The notes beneath the pieces were generated by a model. That model did not search any database. It had not been told where the DNA came from and worked only from the letters and a program-made list of their open reading frames with translations. A stretch of 62,091 nt of DNA. Source: Lachnospiraceae bacterium (GTDB taxonomy: Bacteria; Bacillota; Clostridia; Lachnospirales; Lachnospiraceae). Location: NCBI GenBank assembly GCA_024696825.1, contig JAILGL010000175.1:1-62091 (forward strand), written 5' to 3'. The stretch's first letter is position 1. Each line of letters starts with the position of its first letter. The translations under genes were made by a program, and so were the position numbers. This document shows positions 17,517 through 26,127 of the stretch, piece by piece.

Positions 17517-18872
17517 TTAGAATCCAAATGGATTACCTCCACCAAACATACCGCCCATGCCGCCTTTACGTTTACCCTTAAACTGGCCGGACATCTGCTT
17601 CATCATCTTCTTAGACTGCTCAAACTGCTTCATAAGCTTGTTAACCTCAACTATGTTAACACCTGCGCCCTTGGCAATTCTCTGCTTTCTGGATACGTTA
17701 ATAATCTTTGGATTAGCTCTCTCCTTAGGTGTCATGGAAAGAATAATTGCTTCTGTACTCTTAAACATATCATCGTCCACATCGATATTACCAGGAATGG
17801 AAGCACCCGGGAGCATACTTAAAATACTTTTAATACCGCCCATTTTCTTCATCTGAGCTAACTGATCCAAGAAATCATTAAAATCGAATTCTGCTTTCTT
17901 AAGCTTCTTAGACATCTCATAGGCCTTATCCTTATCTATCTCAGACTCAGCCTTCTCAATAAGTGTTAATACATCACCCATACCAAGAATTCTAGAAGCC
18001 ATTCTGTCAGGATAAAACTGCTCCAAATCTGAAAGCTTCTCGCCCATACCTACATAGAGAATAGGCTTTCCTGTTACGTGTCTTACGGAAAGTGCAGCAC
18101 CACCTCGGGTGTCACCATCCATCTTAGTTAAGATAACGCCATCGATACCAATCTGCTCATCAAAGGTAGAAGCTGCAGAAACAGCATCCTGACCAGTCAT
18201 GGCATCTACTACCAGAAGACTTTGATCAATATGGATATTATCCTTAATTGCCTTAAGCTCTTCCATCATGCTCTCGTCGATATGTAAACGACCTGCAGTA
18301 TCGATAATAACAACATTCATGCCTTCCTTAGCCGCATGTTCAACACCGGCTTTGGCAATATTTACAGGAGAATTCTTAGTTCCAATGGCAAATACAGGAA
18401 CCCCCTGCTTCTCACCATTAACCTTTAACTGCTCTATGGCAGCAGGTCTGTAAATATCACAACCCACTAAAAGTGGCTTTCTTCCACGACTCTTAAGCTT
18501 TCCTGCAATCTTAGCTGAGGTTGTGGTTTTACCAGCACCCTGAAGACCACACATAAGTATAACAGTCATCTCACTGGAAGGATTAAGCTTTAACTCTGTG
18601 GTTTCGCTACCCATGAGCTTAACCATTTCTTCGTTAACTATCTTTATAACCATCTGTCCGGGAGTAAGACTTGAAAGCACATCCTGTCCTACAGCTCTTT
18701 CCTGAATAGATTTTATAAAAGCTTTAACAACCTTATAGTTAACATCGGCCTCAAGTAAAGCCATCTTAACTTCTTTTAAAGCAGCCTTAACATCGGCTTC
18801 CGTAAGTGTTCCCTTACCACGAAGATTTTTAAAAACATTCTGTAATTTCTCAGATAAACTTTCAAAAGCCAT
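17517..18872 (-). CDS. ffh: Signal recognition particle protein Ffh
   Basis: The GTPase of the signal recognition particle, which delivers nascent membrane proteins to the translocon with 4.5S/6S RNA and FtsY. The 451-residue chain has the N domain, the G domain (GLQGAGKTTTSAK, DTAGRLHID, TKMDGDTRGG) and the methionine-rich M domain ending in GGMFGGGNPFGF. The ATG at 18872 follows AAAGGAG and gives the standard N-terminus MAFESLSEKLQNVF; an upstream in-frame start would add 24 residues of non-homologous sequence and overlap the promoter. It has its own palindromic promoter and heads ffh-rpsP-khpA. Confidence 0.98.
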   Translation of the reverse strand: MAFESLSEKLQNVFKNLRGKGTLTEADVKAALKEVKMALLEADVNYKVVKAFIKSIQERAVGQDVLSSLTPGQMVIKIVNEEMVKLMGSETTELKLNPSSEMTVILMCGLQGAGKTTTSAKIAGKLKSRGRKPLLVGCDIYRPAAIEQLKVNGEKQGVPVFAIGTKNSPVNIAKAGVEHAAKEGMNVVIIDTAGRLHIDESMMEELKAIKDNIHIDQSLLVVDAMTGQDAVSAASTFDEQIGIDGVILTKMDGDTRGGAALSVRHVTGKPILYVGMGEKLSDLEQFYPDRMASRILGMGDVLTLIEKAESEIDKDKAYEMSKKLKKAEFDFNDFLDQLAQMKKMGGIKSILSMLPGASIPGNIDVDDDMFKSTEAIILSMTPKERANPKIINVSRKQRIAKGAGVNIVEVNKLMKQFEQSKKMMKQMSGQFKGKRKGGMGGMFGGGNPFGF

Positions 18873-18912
18873 GATAAAACTCCTTTCCAAACTAAATAAC
18901 ACTCGACAATAA

Positions 18913-18944
18913 AAGAGTATATACGAATATATACTCTTTGTCAA
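18913..18944 (-). promoter_or_regulatory. ffh promoter embedded in a perfect palindrome (possible operator)
   Basis: On the minus strand, consensus TTGACA (18939-18944) and TATACT (18916-18921) are 17 bp apart. The spacer and -10 lie inside a perfect inverted repeat, AAGAGTATATA-CGAA-TATATACTCTT (18913-18938). It may be a repressor site. It could also be a weak terminator for rimM, because four T residues follow the stem on the minus strand. Confidence 0.7.
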
Positions 18945-18976
18945 GTTTTTTTGTTTACAAAAATCATTAAAAGATT

Positions 18977-19492
18977 TTACATAAGACCATCCATTATATG
19001 AACCCTAAAATAGCACTCTTCCACATTCTTTTCCAATACGCACTGGTCAATCATTGGAATAAGAACCTCCTTACCCTCATGATCAACAGTCATTACCAAA
19101 TTGGCACCTGTTGGAAAAATATCCTTAACTGTACCAAAGACCTCACTTGGATCTCCATAATTATCAGCATAGACCTTAGCCCCTATCATATCAGCTATAT
19201 AGAATTCCCCCTCCTCTAAAGGAATGGCATCCTCTCTATCCACTAATAAATCAAGGCCCTTATATTTAAGCAAATCATTGATATCATCAATTCCCTTAAA
19301 ATGTAAAAGCACCATATTTTTTATCATGGAAACCTTTGTAATTTCCAAGGTTTCAAGTCCATTTTTAGTCTTAACATAGACCTTTTTTAATTTTTTAAAT
19401 CTGTTTACATCCTCTGTGGTAGGATAAACCTTGGCATCCCCCTTTATTCCGTGGGTATTTGCAATATATCCTACTCTAAAATGTTCTACCAT
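18977..19492 (-). CDS. rimM: Ribosome maturation factor RimM
   Basis: Helps assemble the 3' domain of the 30S subunit (S19 region). The 171 residues show the N-terminal RimM barrel (VGYIANTHGIKGDAKVYP) and the C-terminal PRC-barrel (FYIADMIGAKVY...ILIPM-type ending, here VLIPMIDQCV). The start codon overlaps the stop of the upstream EAL-domain gene by one base (TAATG), which implies translational coupling. The usual neighbour trmD is not downstream of it. Instead rimM lies upstream of ffh, separated by the ffh promoter. Confidence 0.96.
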   Translation of the reverse strand: MVEHFRVGYIANTHGIKGDAKVYPTTEDVNRFKKLKKVYVKTKNGLETLEITKVSMIKNMVLLHFKGIDDINDLLKYKGLDLLVDREDAIPLEEGEFYIADMIGAKVYADNYGDPSEVFGTVKDIFPTGANLVMTVDHEGKEVLIPMIDQCVLEKNVEECYFRVHIMDGLM

Positions 19493-21405
19493 TAATCTAA
19501 AACTCCTTTAGTTTCAAAACTTTTTAATAACTCCAAAAACTTATCATAAGGAATAGGTTTTGAGAAATAATAGCCCTGAATAAAATCAACACTAAGAGAA
19601 CCCAGTTCCTTAAGCTGTTCTATCTCCTCAACGCCCTCAGCAACTATCTCAAGCTCTATATCCTTCATCATAGTAACAACACTCTTCATAATAGAATGCT
19701 TTCTATTATCAGAAAAATAGGCCTGTGTCATTTTCTTATCGAACTTAACGATTTTAATAGGCAAATCAAAAATATAATCTAAGTTAGAATAACCGGTTCC
19801 AAAATCATCCAGTGAGAAATTAACTCCAACCTTAATAAGCTCATTCATATTGTAAAGAAGGGCATCCGTAGAATGAGTGGCAGCAGATTCCGTAATCTCA
19901 AGATTAATCATGGTAGGATCTACTCCCTCTCTTTTCATAATGTCAATATATTCAGAGGCAAGCTCCCATCTTTGACACTGAACTGCAGAAAGATTAATTT
20001 CAAGATATTCAATTCCATAACGCTGAATATTATATTCACTAATAAACTTGCAGGCCTTAGTAAATACAATTCGACCTATATCAAGTATCATTCCATTTTC
20101 CTCTGCTACAGGAATAAAATCACCGGGAGTAATAATACTTCCATCCTCATTTACAATTCGAACTAAGGCCTCCGCAGAGACAATTTTATTCTTCTCAGTA
20201 GAATAAATAGGCTGATAAAATACCTCTATCTTATCCTTCTTAATGGCATCTAATATAGTGCTCTCAATTTCCTTAACCTTCTTAAAGCTCTTAGCATAAT
20301 TAGAATCGAGAATATGCACAAGCTCAGTATCAGAACGATGGATTTTCTCGAAGCTTCTAAGCATCTCCACCATCTCATCTCCTGCATCAGCTATGGTATA
20401 GTCTCGCATTTCTATTACACAGAAATCAATATTAACATATTCATCCAAAACCTTCCAATCATTTGTGAAATATGGATAGATTTTTTCCTTTGCCCTTTCA
20501 AATAATTTTTCATTTTCAAACACCAGACAATAATCCCATTCCCTGTATCTGTAAAGAGCTGCACCCTTTACACTTCCGATGGAATTTGCAAGCTTTCTAA
20601 GAAGATTATTTAAATCTTCATTTTTAAATCTTTTAGTAAGAAAATGTGAATTATTAATTGTAACTGATATAAGATAGAATTCTTTTTCTGTCTGATAGGC
20701 CTGATTAAGGTAATCATAAAGAGCCTGGGCATTAAAATATCCTGTAATTTTATCTACATAGGATTCAGGATTTTCAAGTCTTATAAAGAGCATAAGAACA
20801 CCCAATGCGGATGCAAAGCCTATAATAAGAAGTGAATTATAAATAGACTGAATATAGGCTGCTATAATCCATATTAGCATCCAATGAATACCGGCAAGCC
20901 ACCTTCTTTTACTCATTTTATTTCTATACTTTACAAGCACCAGATAATTCATTATAACTATAAAAGCACAGACACAATAGGTAAATATAACTGCCGGTCC
21001 ATAGGTATATATACGGCCCTTGTTATCATCAAAATAATATATATTTAAAACGTACAGAAGTACACCACATGTCAGAATAAACATGCAGTTTAAAAATAAA
21101 TCAAGCTTATAATTTTTAAATTCATGACTTACATCTACCGAAATATACAAATAAGTTGAAAAAATCGTAATTATAAGTGAAAGCAAATAAAGCTTACAAA
21201 TCACCTGAATATCCATTGTATAAACACCATCAGCCCTTATTATAGCCACAACGGAAGCCGCATCAAGGGATATGGAAATGATAGATGAAACCAGGGTAAA
21301 TATGTACATTTTTCTGGTCTTAAGCCATATAGAACGACGGCTAAAGGACATACTCATAATTAATAAGAGTAATACCAGGCCGCAAATCTGAACTTCTATA
21401 TTCAT
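19492..21405 (-). CDS. Membrane c-di-GMP phosphodiesterase (degenerate GGDEF plus EAL)
   Basis: A 637-residue signalling protein. Six or seven transmembrane helices fill about residues 1-215. A GGDEF-like domain (about 225-375) lacks the catalytic GG(D/E)EF motif, having YREWDY in its place. An EAL domain (about 385-630) keeps the key motifs: EAL at about 411 in SAEALVRI, NLS, ITES, DDFGTGYS and FIQGYYFSKP. It is therefore probably an active c-di-GMP hydrolase with a non-catalytic, perhaps GTP-sensing, GGDEF module (inference). Its stop overlaps the rimM start, so it heads a transcript that continues into ribosome-assembly genes. No cyclase is visible in the window. Confidence 0.9.
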   Translation of the reverse strand: MNIEVQICGLVLLLLIMSMSFSRRSIWLKTRKMYIFTLVSSIISISLDAASVVAIIRADGVYTMDIQVICKLYLLSLIITIFSTYLYISVDVSHEFKNYKLDLFLNCMFILTCGVLLYVLNIYYFDDNKGRIYTYGPAVIFTYCVCAFIVIMNYLVLVKYRNKMSKRRWLAGIHWMLIWIIAAYIQSIYNSLLIIGFASALGVLMLFIRLENPESYVDKITGYFNAQALYDYLNQAYQTEKEFYLISVTINNSHFLTKRFKNEDLNNLLRKLANSIGSVKGAALYRYREWDYCLVFENEKLFERAKEKIYPYFTNDWKVLDEYVNIDFCVIEMRDYTIADAGDEMVEMLRSFEKIHRSDTELVHILDSNYAKSFKKVKEIESTILDAIKKDKIEVFYQPIYSTEKNKIVSAEALVRIVNEDGSIITPGDFIPVAEENGMILDIGRIVFTKACKFISEYNIQRYGIEYLEINLSAVQCQRWELASEYIDIMKREGVDPTMINLEITESAATHSTDALLYNMNELIKVGVNFSLDDFGTGYSNLDYIFDLPIKIVKFDKKMTQAYFSDNRKHSIMKSVVTMMKDIELEIVAEGVEEIEQLKELGSLSVDFIQGYYFSKPIPYDKFLELLKSFETKGVLD

Positions 21406-21471
21406 ATTGACCTCATTTCCCCATTAAAAAAGGTATGTAATTATCATCACTTGCCAACTAACTTAAATGTA

Positions 21472-21480
21472 ATTATAACA
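21472..21480 (-). promoter_or_regulatory. Extended -10 promoter for the EAL-rimM transcript
   Basis: On the minus strand TGTTATAAT gives an extended -10 with consensus TATAAT at 21472-21477. The -35 region is weak (TTTTAT at about 21495-21500). The EAL gene begins about 65 nt downstream. Confidence 0.5.
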
Positions 21481-21534
21481 CTTTTATGCCTTAAATAAAA
21501 GGAAAAAATAATATTTCCATACCCAAACTGCACA

Positions 21535-21563
21535 AAAAAGGGATTGTGCAAAAACACAATCCC
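21535..21563 (-). terminator. Terminator of the rpsB-tsf operon
   Basis: GGGATTGTG (21540-21548) and CACAATCCC (21555-21563) form a perfect 9-bp stem with a 6-nt loop. On the minus strand it is followed by six T residues, shortly after the tsf stop codon. Confidence 0.9.
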
Positions 21564-21598
21564 TCAAAATTCATATATTATAGACTAAAGTCTAATGA

Positions 21599-22528
21599 TT
21601 ACTGCATCTGAGCAGCAACCTCAGCGGCGAAATCTTCGCTCTTCTTCTCGATACCTTCACCAGTCTCAAATCTGATGTAAGACTTAATCTCGAACTTGCA
21701 TCCGTTATCCTTAGCAACAGAATCACAGTACTGCTTTACGCTCTGCTTTCCGTCCTCAGCGAATACATATGCCTGATCAAGAAGACATACTTCCTTAAGC
21801 TGCTTCTTAATACGTCCTGCAATCATACCTTCCTTAACCTTATCAGGCTTTGAAGCTTCCTTAGGATCGTTGTTAATCTGAGCACGAAGTACTTCCTTCT
21901 CGCTATTTAACCAATCCTGGTCAACATCAGCATCGCTAAGATACTTAGGATTCATTGAGCAAACCTGCATAGCGATCATTTCGATAGCCTGCTTAACTGC
22001 ATCTGCATCAGAATCAGTATCAACCTCAACGATAACACCAATCTTACCACCATTGTGGATGTAAGAACCAATAAGACCTGTTGTCTCAACTCTCTCAAAA
22101 CGACGAATCTTTAAGTTCTCACCTATAACAGCGATCATAGCCTTATTGTTATCATCAACTGTTACATCAGAATCCTGCCACTTCTCAGCCATAAATGTAT
22201 CGATGTCTGTAGCGCTTGAGTTCATAACCTGGCAAGCAACATCCTTTACATATGTCTGGAACTTCTCGTTCTTAGCAACGAAGTCAGTCTCTGAGTTAAC
22301 TTCTACGATAGAAGCCTTCTTACCACTAGCATCAATATTTATACTAACCATACCCTCAGCTGCGATACGATCAGCCTTCTTAGCAGCCTTTGCAAGACCA
22401 TTCTCACGGAGCCACTCAACAGCCTTATCCATATCACCATCTGTTTCAGTAAGGGCTTTCTTACAATCCATCATTCCTGCACCGGAAATTTCTCTAAGTT
22501 CTTTAACCTGTTTTGCTGAAATAGCCAT
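21599..22528 (-). CDS. tsf: Translation elongation factor Ts
   Basis: The nucleotide exchange factor that converts EF-Tu-GDP to EF-Tu-GTP. The 309 residues begin with a UBA-like N-terminal module (VKELREISGAGMMDCKKAL), continue with the conserved NSETDFVAKNEKF and two core subdomains, and include SYIHNGGKIGVIVEV. It follows rpsB after 27 nt, the near-universal rpsB-tsf pair, and a strong terminator follows it. Confidence 0.98.
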   Translation of the reverse strand: MAISAKQVKELREISGAGMMDCKKALTETDGDMDKAVEWLRENGLAKAAKKADRIAAEGMVSINIDASGKKASIVEVNSETDFVAKNEKFQTYVKDVACQVMNSSATDIDTFMAEKWQDSDVTVDDNNKAMIAVIGENLKIRRFERVETTGLIGSYIHNGGKIGVIVEVDTDSDADAVKQAIEMIAMQVCSMNPKYLSDADVDQDWLNSEKEVLRAQINNDPKEASKPDKVKEGMIAGRIKKQLKEVCLLDQAYVFAEDGKQSVKQYCDSVAKDNGCKFEIKSYIRFETGEGIEKKSEDFAAEVAAQMQ

Positions 22529-22555
22529 TTTTATATATTCCTTTCTTATATGATA

Positions 22556-23296
22556 TTACTCTTCTGTACTCTCAGTAGCCTCAGCTGCCTCTTCCTCAGC
22601 AACCTCATGAGCCTCACCCTGATTAGCCTCGATAACTGCATCAGCCATAGTAGAAACGATAAGCTTTACAGCTCTGATAGCATCATCATTACCAGGAATT
22701 ACATAATCAAGCTCCTCAGGATCACAGTTTGTATCTGCAATACCGAATAAAGGAATACCAAGCTTATGAGCCTCTGAAATACAGATTCTCTCCTGCTTAG
22801 GATCAACTACGAAGATTGCATCAGGTGTACCAGGCATATCCTTAATTCCACCTAAGTTTCTCTCAAGCTTTTCCCATTCCTTCTTGATTAAGATAACTTC
22901 CTTCTTAGGAAGTACATCAAATGTACCATCCTCGCTCATAGCCTCAATTTCCTTAAGTCTCTTAATACGAGTCTTAATTGTTGAGAAGTTTGTAAGCATT
23001 CCACCAAGCCATCTCTCATTAACGAAGTACATACCACATCTTAATGCCTCTGACTTAACTGAATCGCGTGCCTGCTTCTTAGTACCAACGAAAAGAACAT
23101 TACCACCATTAGCTACGATATCCTTGATTGCATTGTAAGCAGAATCAACCATACCTACAGTCTTCTGTAAGTCAATGATGTGGATTCCGTTACGCTCAGT
23201 ATAGATATACTCAGCCATTTTAGGGTTCCATCTTCTTGTCTGGTGTCCAAAGTGCACACCTGCTTCAAGTAACTGTTTCATAGAAATTACGCTCAT
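22556..23296 (-). CDS. rpsB: 30S ribosomal protein S2
   Basis: A small-subunit protein at the head-body junction of the 30S subunit. The 246 residues begin with the S2 signature ([20 protein letters not shown]) and include [24 protein letters not shown] and [13 protein letters not shown]. The acidic C-terminal tail ([13 protein letters not shown]) is a family variation. It is first in the rpsB-tsf operon, with its own promoter and a leader of about 150 nt. Confidence 0.98.
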   Translation of the reverse strand: MSVISMKQLLEAGVHFGHQTRRWNPKMAEYIYTERNGIHIIDLQKTVGMVDSAYNAIKDIVANGGNVLFVGTKKQARDSVKSEALRCGMYFVNERWLGGMLTNFSTIKTRIKRLKEIEAMSEDGTFDVLPKKEVILIKKEWEKLERNLGGIKDMPGTPDAIFVVDPKQERICISEAHKLGIPLFGIADTNCDPEELDYVIPGNDDAIRAVKLIVSTMADAVIEANQGEAHEVAEEEAAEATESTEE

Positions 23297-23445
23297 TTTA
23301 ATACCTCCATTTGGTTAATCTTCCGAAAATACCGTGTTTTTTTACGATTGCAAAACTTATATTAGAATATTTAATAAAAGCACCGAGCAAGCGTATAAGT
23401 ATTCCCGTGTTTAATTATATTAGAGACTTCCTCTAATACGCGTAC
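23297..23445 (-). promoter_or_regulatory. Structured 5' leader of rpsB (possible autoregulatory element)
   Basis: The transcript from the promoter at 23452-23480 would have about 150 nt before the rpsB ATG. It contains a perfect 7-bp hairpin (ATTAGAG/CTCTAAT, 23419-23437) and two copies of AAACACGG (near 23407 and 23330 on the minus strand). S2 leaders that bind S2 are known in several bacterial groups; whether this one belongs to a known class is not determined. Confidence 0.35.
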
Positions 23446-23451
23446 TTTGAA

Positions 23452-23480
23452 ATAATATCACAAATACATATCCATTGCAA
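23452..23480 (-). promoter_or_regulatory. Promoter of rpsB-tsf
   Basis: On the minus strand TTGCAA (23475-23480) and TATTAT (23452-23457) are separated by exactly 17 bp. Confidence 0.65.
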
Positions 23481-23530
23481 GAAAAAAATGCATTAAAATG
23501 CATAAAAAATGCATAAAATAACGATTTCTA

Positions 23531-23559
23531 TTGCCTGTATCTTAAATTTATGTTAAAAT
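23531..23559 (+). promoter_or_regulatory. Promoter for the membrane chemoreceptor gene
   Basis: TTGCCT (23531-23536) and TAAAAT (23554-23559) are 17 bp apart with TG one base before the -10. The gene's TTG start is about 55 nt beyond the predicted start of transcription. Confidence 0.55.
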
Positions 23560-23618
23560 TTTCATAATTATTGGGTATATACCTACGAATACTATTGAAG
23601 AAAATGGAGGATCTATCC

Positions 23619-25136
23619 TTGTTACGCTTAATAAATGATATTAATAAAAACATCAAAGCTTCTAATAAATATAATGAAGATGATAAAAAATTTCTTAAAA
23701 GATGTAATAAATCAGTTGTAAACTGCTATTCAACTATGATGATATTGCTTGTTATTTGGTATTTTATTCTGTTTATAAATAAAACAATTCCATTATTTCC
23801 ATTGATACTTATTTTTTCCATAGCATTTATACCAATGATAGTCACCATAATTGTTTATTTTATTAATCCTGCAGGGAAATCTGTAAGGTATTTTATGACT
23901 ATAAGCTTTATACTATTTTATATTTTCATATTATTTACTTCTTCTTCTGAAATGGTATTTGTATATGCATTTTTCATTTCACTTATTATACTTTGCTATA
24001 ATGATATGAAATTTACCATTTATTATTCAGGACTTATAATCATTTCAAATATTGCTTATTATGCAAAGGTCGTAATGGTTGATGAATTAACCACCTCTCT
24101 TATGATGGATGGTTTTATTAAAATCGGTGAAATTCTTTTATTCAACTATTTTCTTATTACTGCTTCTAACCTTTTGAACCGTAATAATAACGAAAAACTT
24201 AAGCAGATTGAAAAGGAAAAGATTAATTCCGAAAAGCTTACCAACGATTTAATAGAGACTAATAATAGCATTAATAAAGGTATTTCTGAAGCTACCTATA
24301 AATTTAATCAGCTTGATAAAGCATCAGAAAAATCCAAAAAATCCATTACAAATATTCTTAAAAGTAATGAAACTACCACTAATACAATTCTTTCACAGGA
24401 AGAAAATGCAGAGGATACATCTCTTGCCATAAAGAGAATCGAGCTTTTATGTAAGGATATTACAGATACTGTATCTACTACTAATATAGAGATTGAAAGC
24501 TTAAAATTATCAGTTGAAAAGCTTTCCAAATATATGGATATATCTAAAAAGGGAAGTGTTACTATAGCTGAACAGTTAAATGTTTTAAATAATCATATTA
24601 AAAAGGTTTTATCCATCACCAATATGATTGATGAAATTAACAGTCAGAATTCAATTCTCGCCCTTAACGCCTCCATCGAGGCTGCAAAAGCAGGTAAGGA
24701 AGGACGAGGCTTTGCAAATGTAGCTTCTGAAATCTCAAAGCTTGCCACAAAAATACAGAATTCCAATGACGAAATTTCAGAGATTACCGGTAACTTTAGT
24801 CTGGATATAGATAATTTGTATGAAACTCTTAACTCCCTTACTTCTGAGGCATCAACTGATTTTGAATCCTTAGAATCCACAGTTAACAGTACTAATAATC
24901 TTTATAATGAATTGGATAAAATGACAAAGAAGGTTGTAGTATTAAACGACAACCTTCAGAAATTAAAAGATTCTAATATTGATTTTTCAAATAATATGAA
25001 TGTAGTTAATAACGCAGCGAATGACGTTAGTAACCAGATTAAGATTGCATTAGAGGTTAATAATGATTATAACACCTTAATGCAGGAAACTAAGGATATT
25101 ATATTTAAATTAAATAAAACAGACGATTATTTATAA
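23619..25136 (+). CDS. Membrane methyl-accepting chemotaxis protein
   Basis: A chemoreceptor of 505 residues. About five transmembrane helices lie between residues 35 and 185 with no large outer ligand-binding domain and no obvious HAMP. A long coiled coil follows, with the conserved hairpin tip at IDEINSQNSILALNASIEAA and EGRGFANVASEISKLA. The start is judged to be TTG at 23619, because GGAGG at 23606-23610 is correctly spaced (8 nt); an upstream in-frame TTG at 23571 has no such site. It converges on a second, soluble chemoreceptor with a 10-bp overlap. No che genes are in the window. Confidence 0.88.
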   Translation: MLRLINDINKNIKASNKYNEDDKKFLKRCNKSVVNCYSTMMILLVIWYFILFINKTIPLFPLILIFSIAFIPMIVTIIVYFINPAGKSVRYFMTISFILFYIFILFTSSSEMVFVYAFFISLIILCYNDMKFTIYYSGLIIISNIAYYAKVVMVDELTTSLMMDGFIKIGEILLFNYFLITASNLLNRNNNEKLKQIEKEKINSEKLTNDLIETNNSINKGISEATYKFNQLDKASEKSKKSITNILKSNETTTNTILSQEENAEDTSLAIKRIELLCKDITDTVSTTNIEIESLKLSVEKLSKYMDISKKGSVTIAEQLNVLNNHIKKVLSITNMIDEINSQNSILALNASIEAAKAGKEGRGFANVASEISKLATKIQNSNDEISEITGNFSLDIDNLYETLNSLTSEASTDFESLESTVNSTNNLYNELDKMTKKVVVLNDNLQKLKDSNIDFSNNMNVVNNAANDVSNQIKIALEVNNDYNTLMQETKDIIFKLNKTDDYL

Positions 25137-26116
25137 TCTTCAACCAACTTTAAGAATTGCAATATAATATCCACCATTTCTCCAAGAGATATGGATTTTT
25201 CGCTGTTCTTTTCACCCAAATCAAGTATCTCAGTGTCAATCTCACCAACACTTTCACTTACAGAATCAAGAGATTCACTGAGTATATTTTGGTTGGATTT
25301 ACTTTTGGTAACAATCTTATCTAACTGTTCTACAGAGCCCTTTGCTCTGTCTCCCGCTAAAACTATATTCTTATAGGAATTCTTTAAATCCTCAGAAAGC
25401 ATAAGACTTTTTTCTACAACAATTGAAGAATCATCTATTTCTTTTCTAAGGGCATCTATGGAATTATAAAGCTCTGTCATGGATTTAGTAATGCTTTTTT
25501 CCATGGATTTGGTAGAATCTGAAAGCTTTTCAATATGATCTGCAACCACAGTAAAACCTGTTCCAAACTCTCCCGCCTTAGCAGCTTCTACGGAAGCATT
25601 TAAGCTTAAAAGATGGGTAGTATGTGCAATACCATTAATATTCTTAACATATTTACTAATGTTTTTAAAATCATTTTCAAGCTTTGTAAAAGCCTTCTGA
25701 ATCTCAAGCATTTCCTCTTGAGATTTATATAAGGACTCTGATAAATACTGTACATTATCTCCAGCCTTATCAACACTATTTTCAACAGTACTTAGAGATG
25801 TACTGATTTTACCATAAAACTCAGTAAACTCTCTAAACTCCCTACTGTTTTTTTCCATGTTTCTATAAATGTTTTCTATTTTATTACCTGTCTCATAAGA
25901 AAGATCTGCTATATTATTCATTTTGTCTGATATTTCTACCTCATCAGACATATAATGCTTCATTCTTTCATAGAGATAATTCATTCCATCCGAAACATAT
26001 TCAATATCCCTACTATTTTGTGATCCTTTTTTAGTTTTTACAGGCTTATTCTGCTTTAGATTCTGACCTGTATCAAACTCTTCTTCCTTTTTCGGATTCT
26101 TATTAAATAAAACCAT
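25127..26116 (-). CDS. Soluble methyl-accepting chemotaxis-like protein
   Basis: A cytoplasmic receptor-type signalling protein of 329 residues. It has no transmembrane helix: a polar lysine-rich N-terminus of about 40 residues is followed by a long coiled coil with the signalling tip INGIAHTTHLLSLNASVEAA and GFTVVADHIEKLSDST. The ATG at 26116 follows AGAGG; a GTG six bases upstream is possible. It lies 11 nt downstream of the FIST gene and probably receives a signal from that protein, because it has no sensor domain of its own (inference). Its 3' end overlaps that of the membrane receptor. Confidence 0.85.
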   Translation of the reverse strand: MVLFNKNPKKEEEFDTGQNLKQNKPVKTKKGSQNSRDIEYVSDGMNYLYERMKHYMSDEVEISDKMNNIADLSYETGNKIENIYRNMEKNSREFREFTEFYGKISTSLSTVENSVDKAGDNVQYLSESLYKSQEEMLEIQKAFTKLENDFKNISKYVKNINGIAHTTHLLSLNASVEAAKAGEFGTGFTVVADHIEKLSDSTKSMEKSITKSMTELYNSIDALRKEIDDSSIVVEKSLMLSEDLKNSYKNIVLAGDRAKGSVEQLDKIVTKSKSNQNILSESLDSVSESVGEIDTEILDLGEKNSEKSISLGEMVDIILQFLKLVEDYK

Positions 26117-26127
26117 AGTCACCTCTT

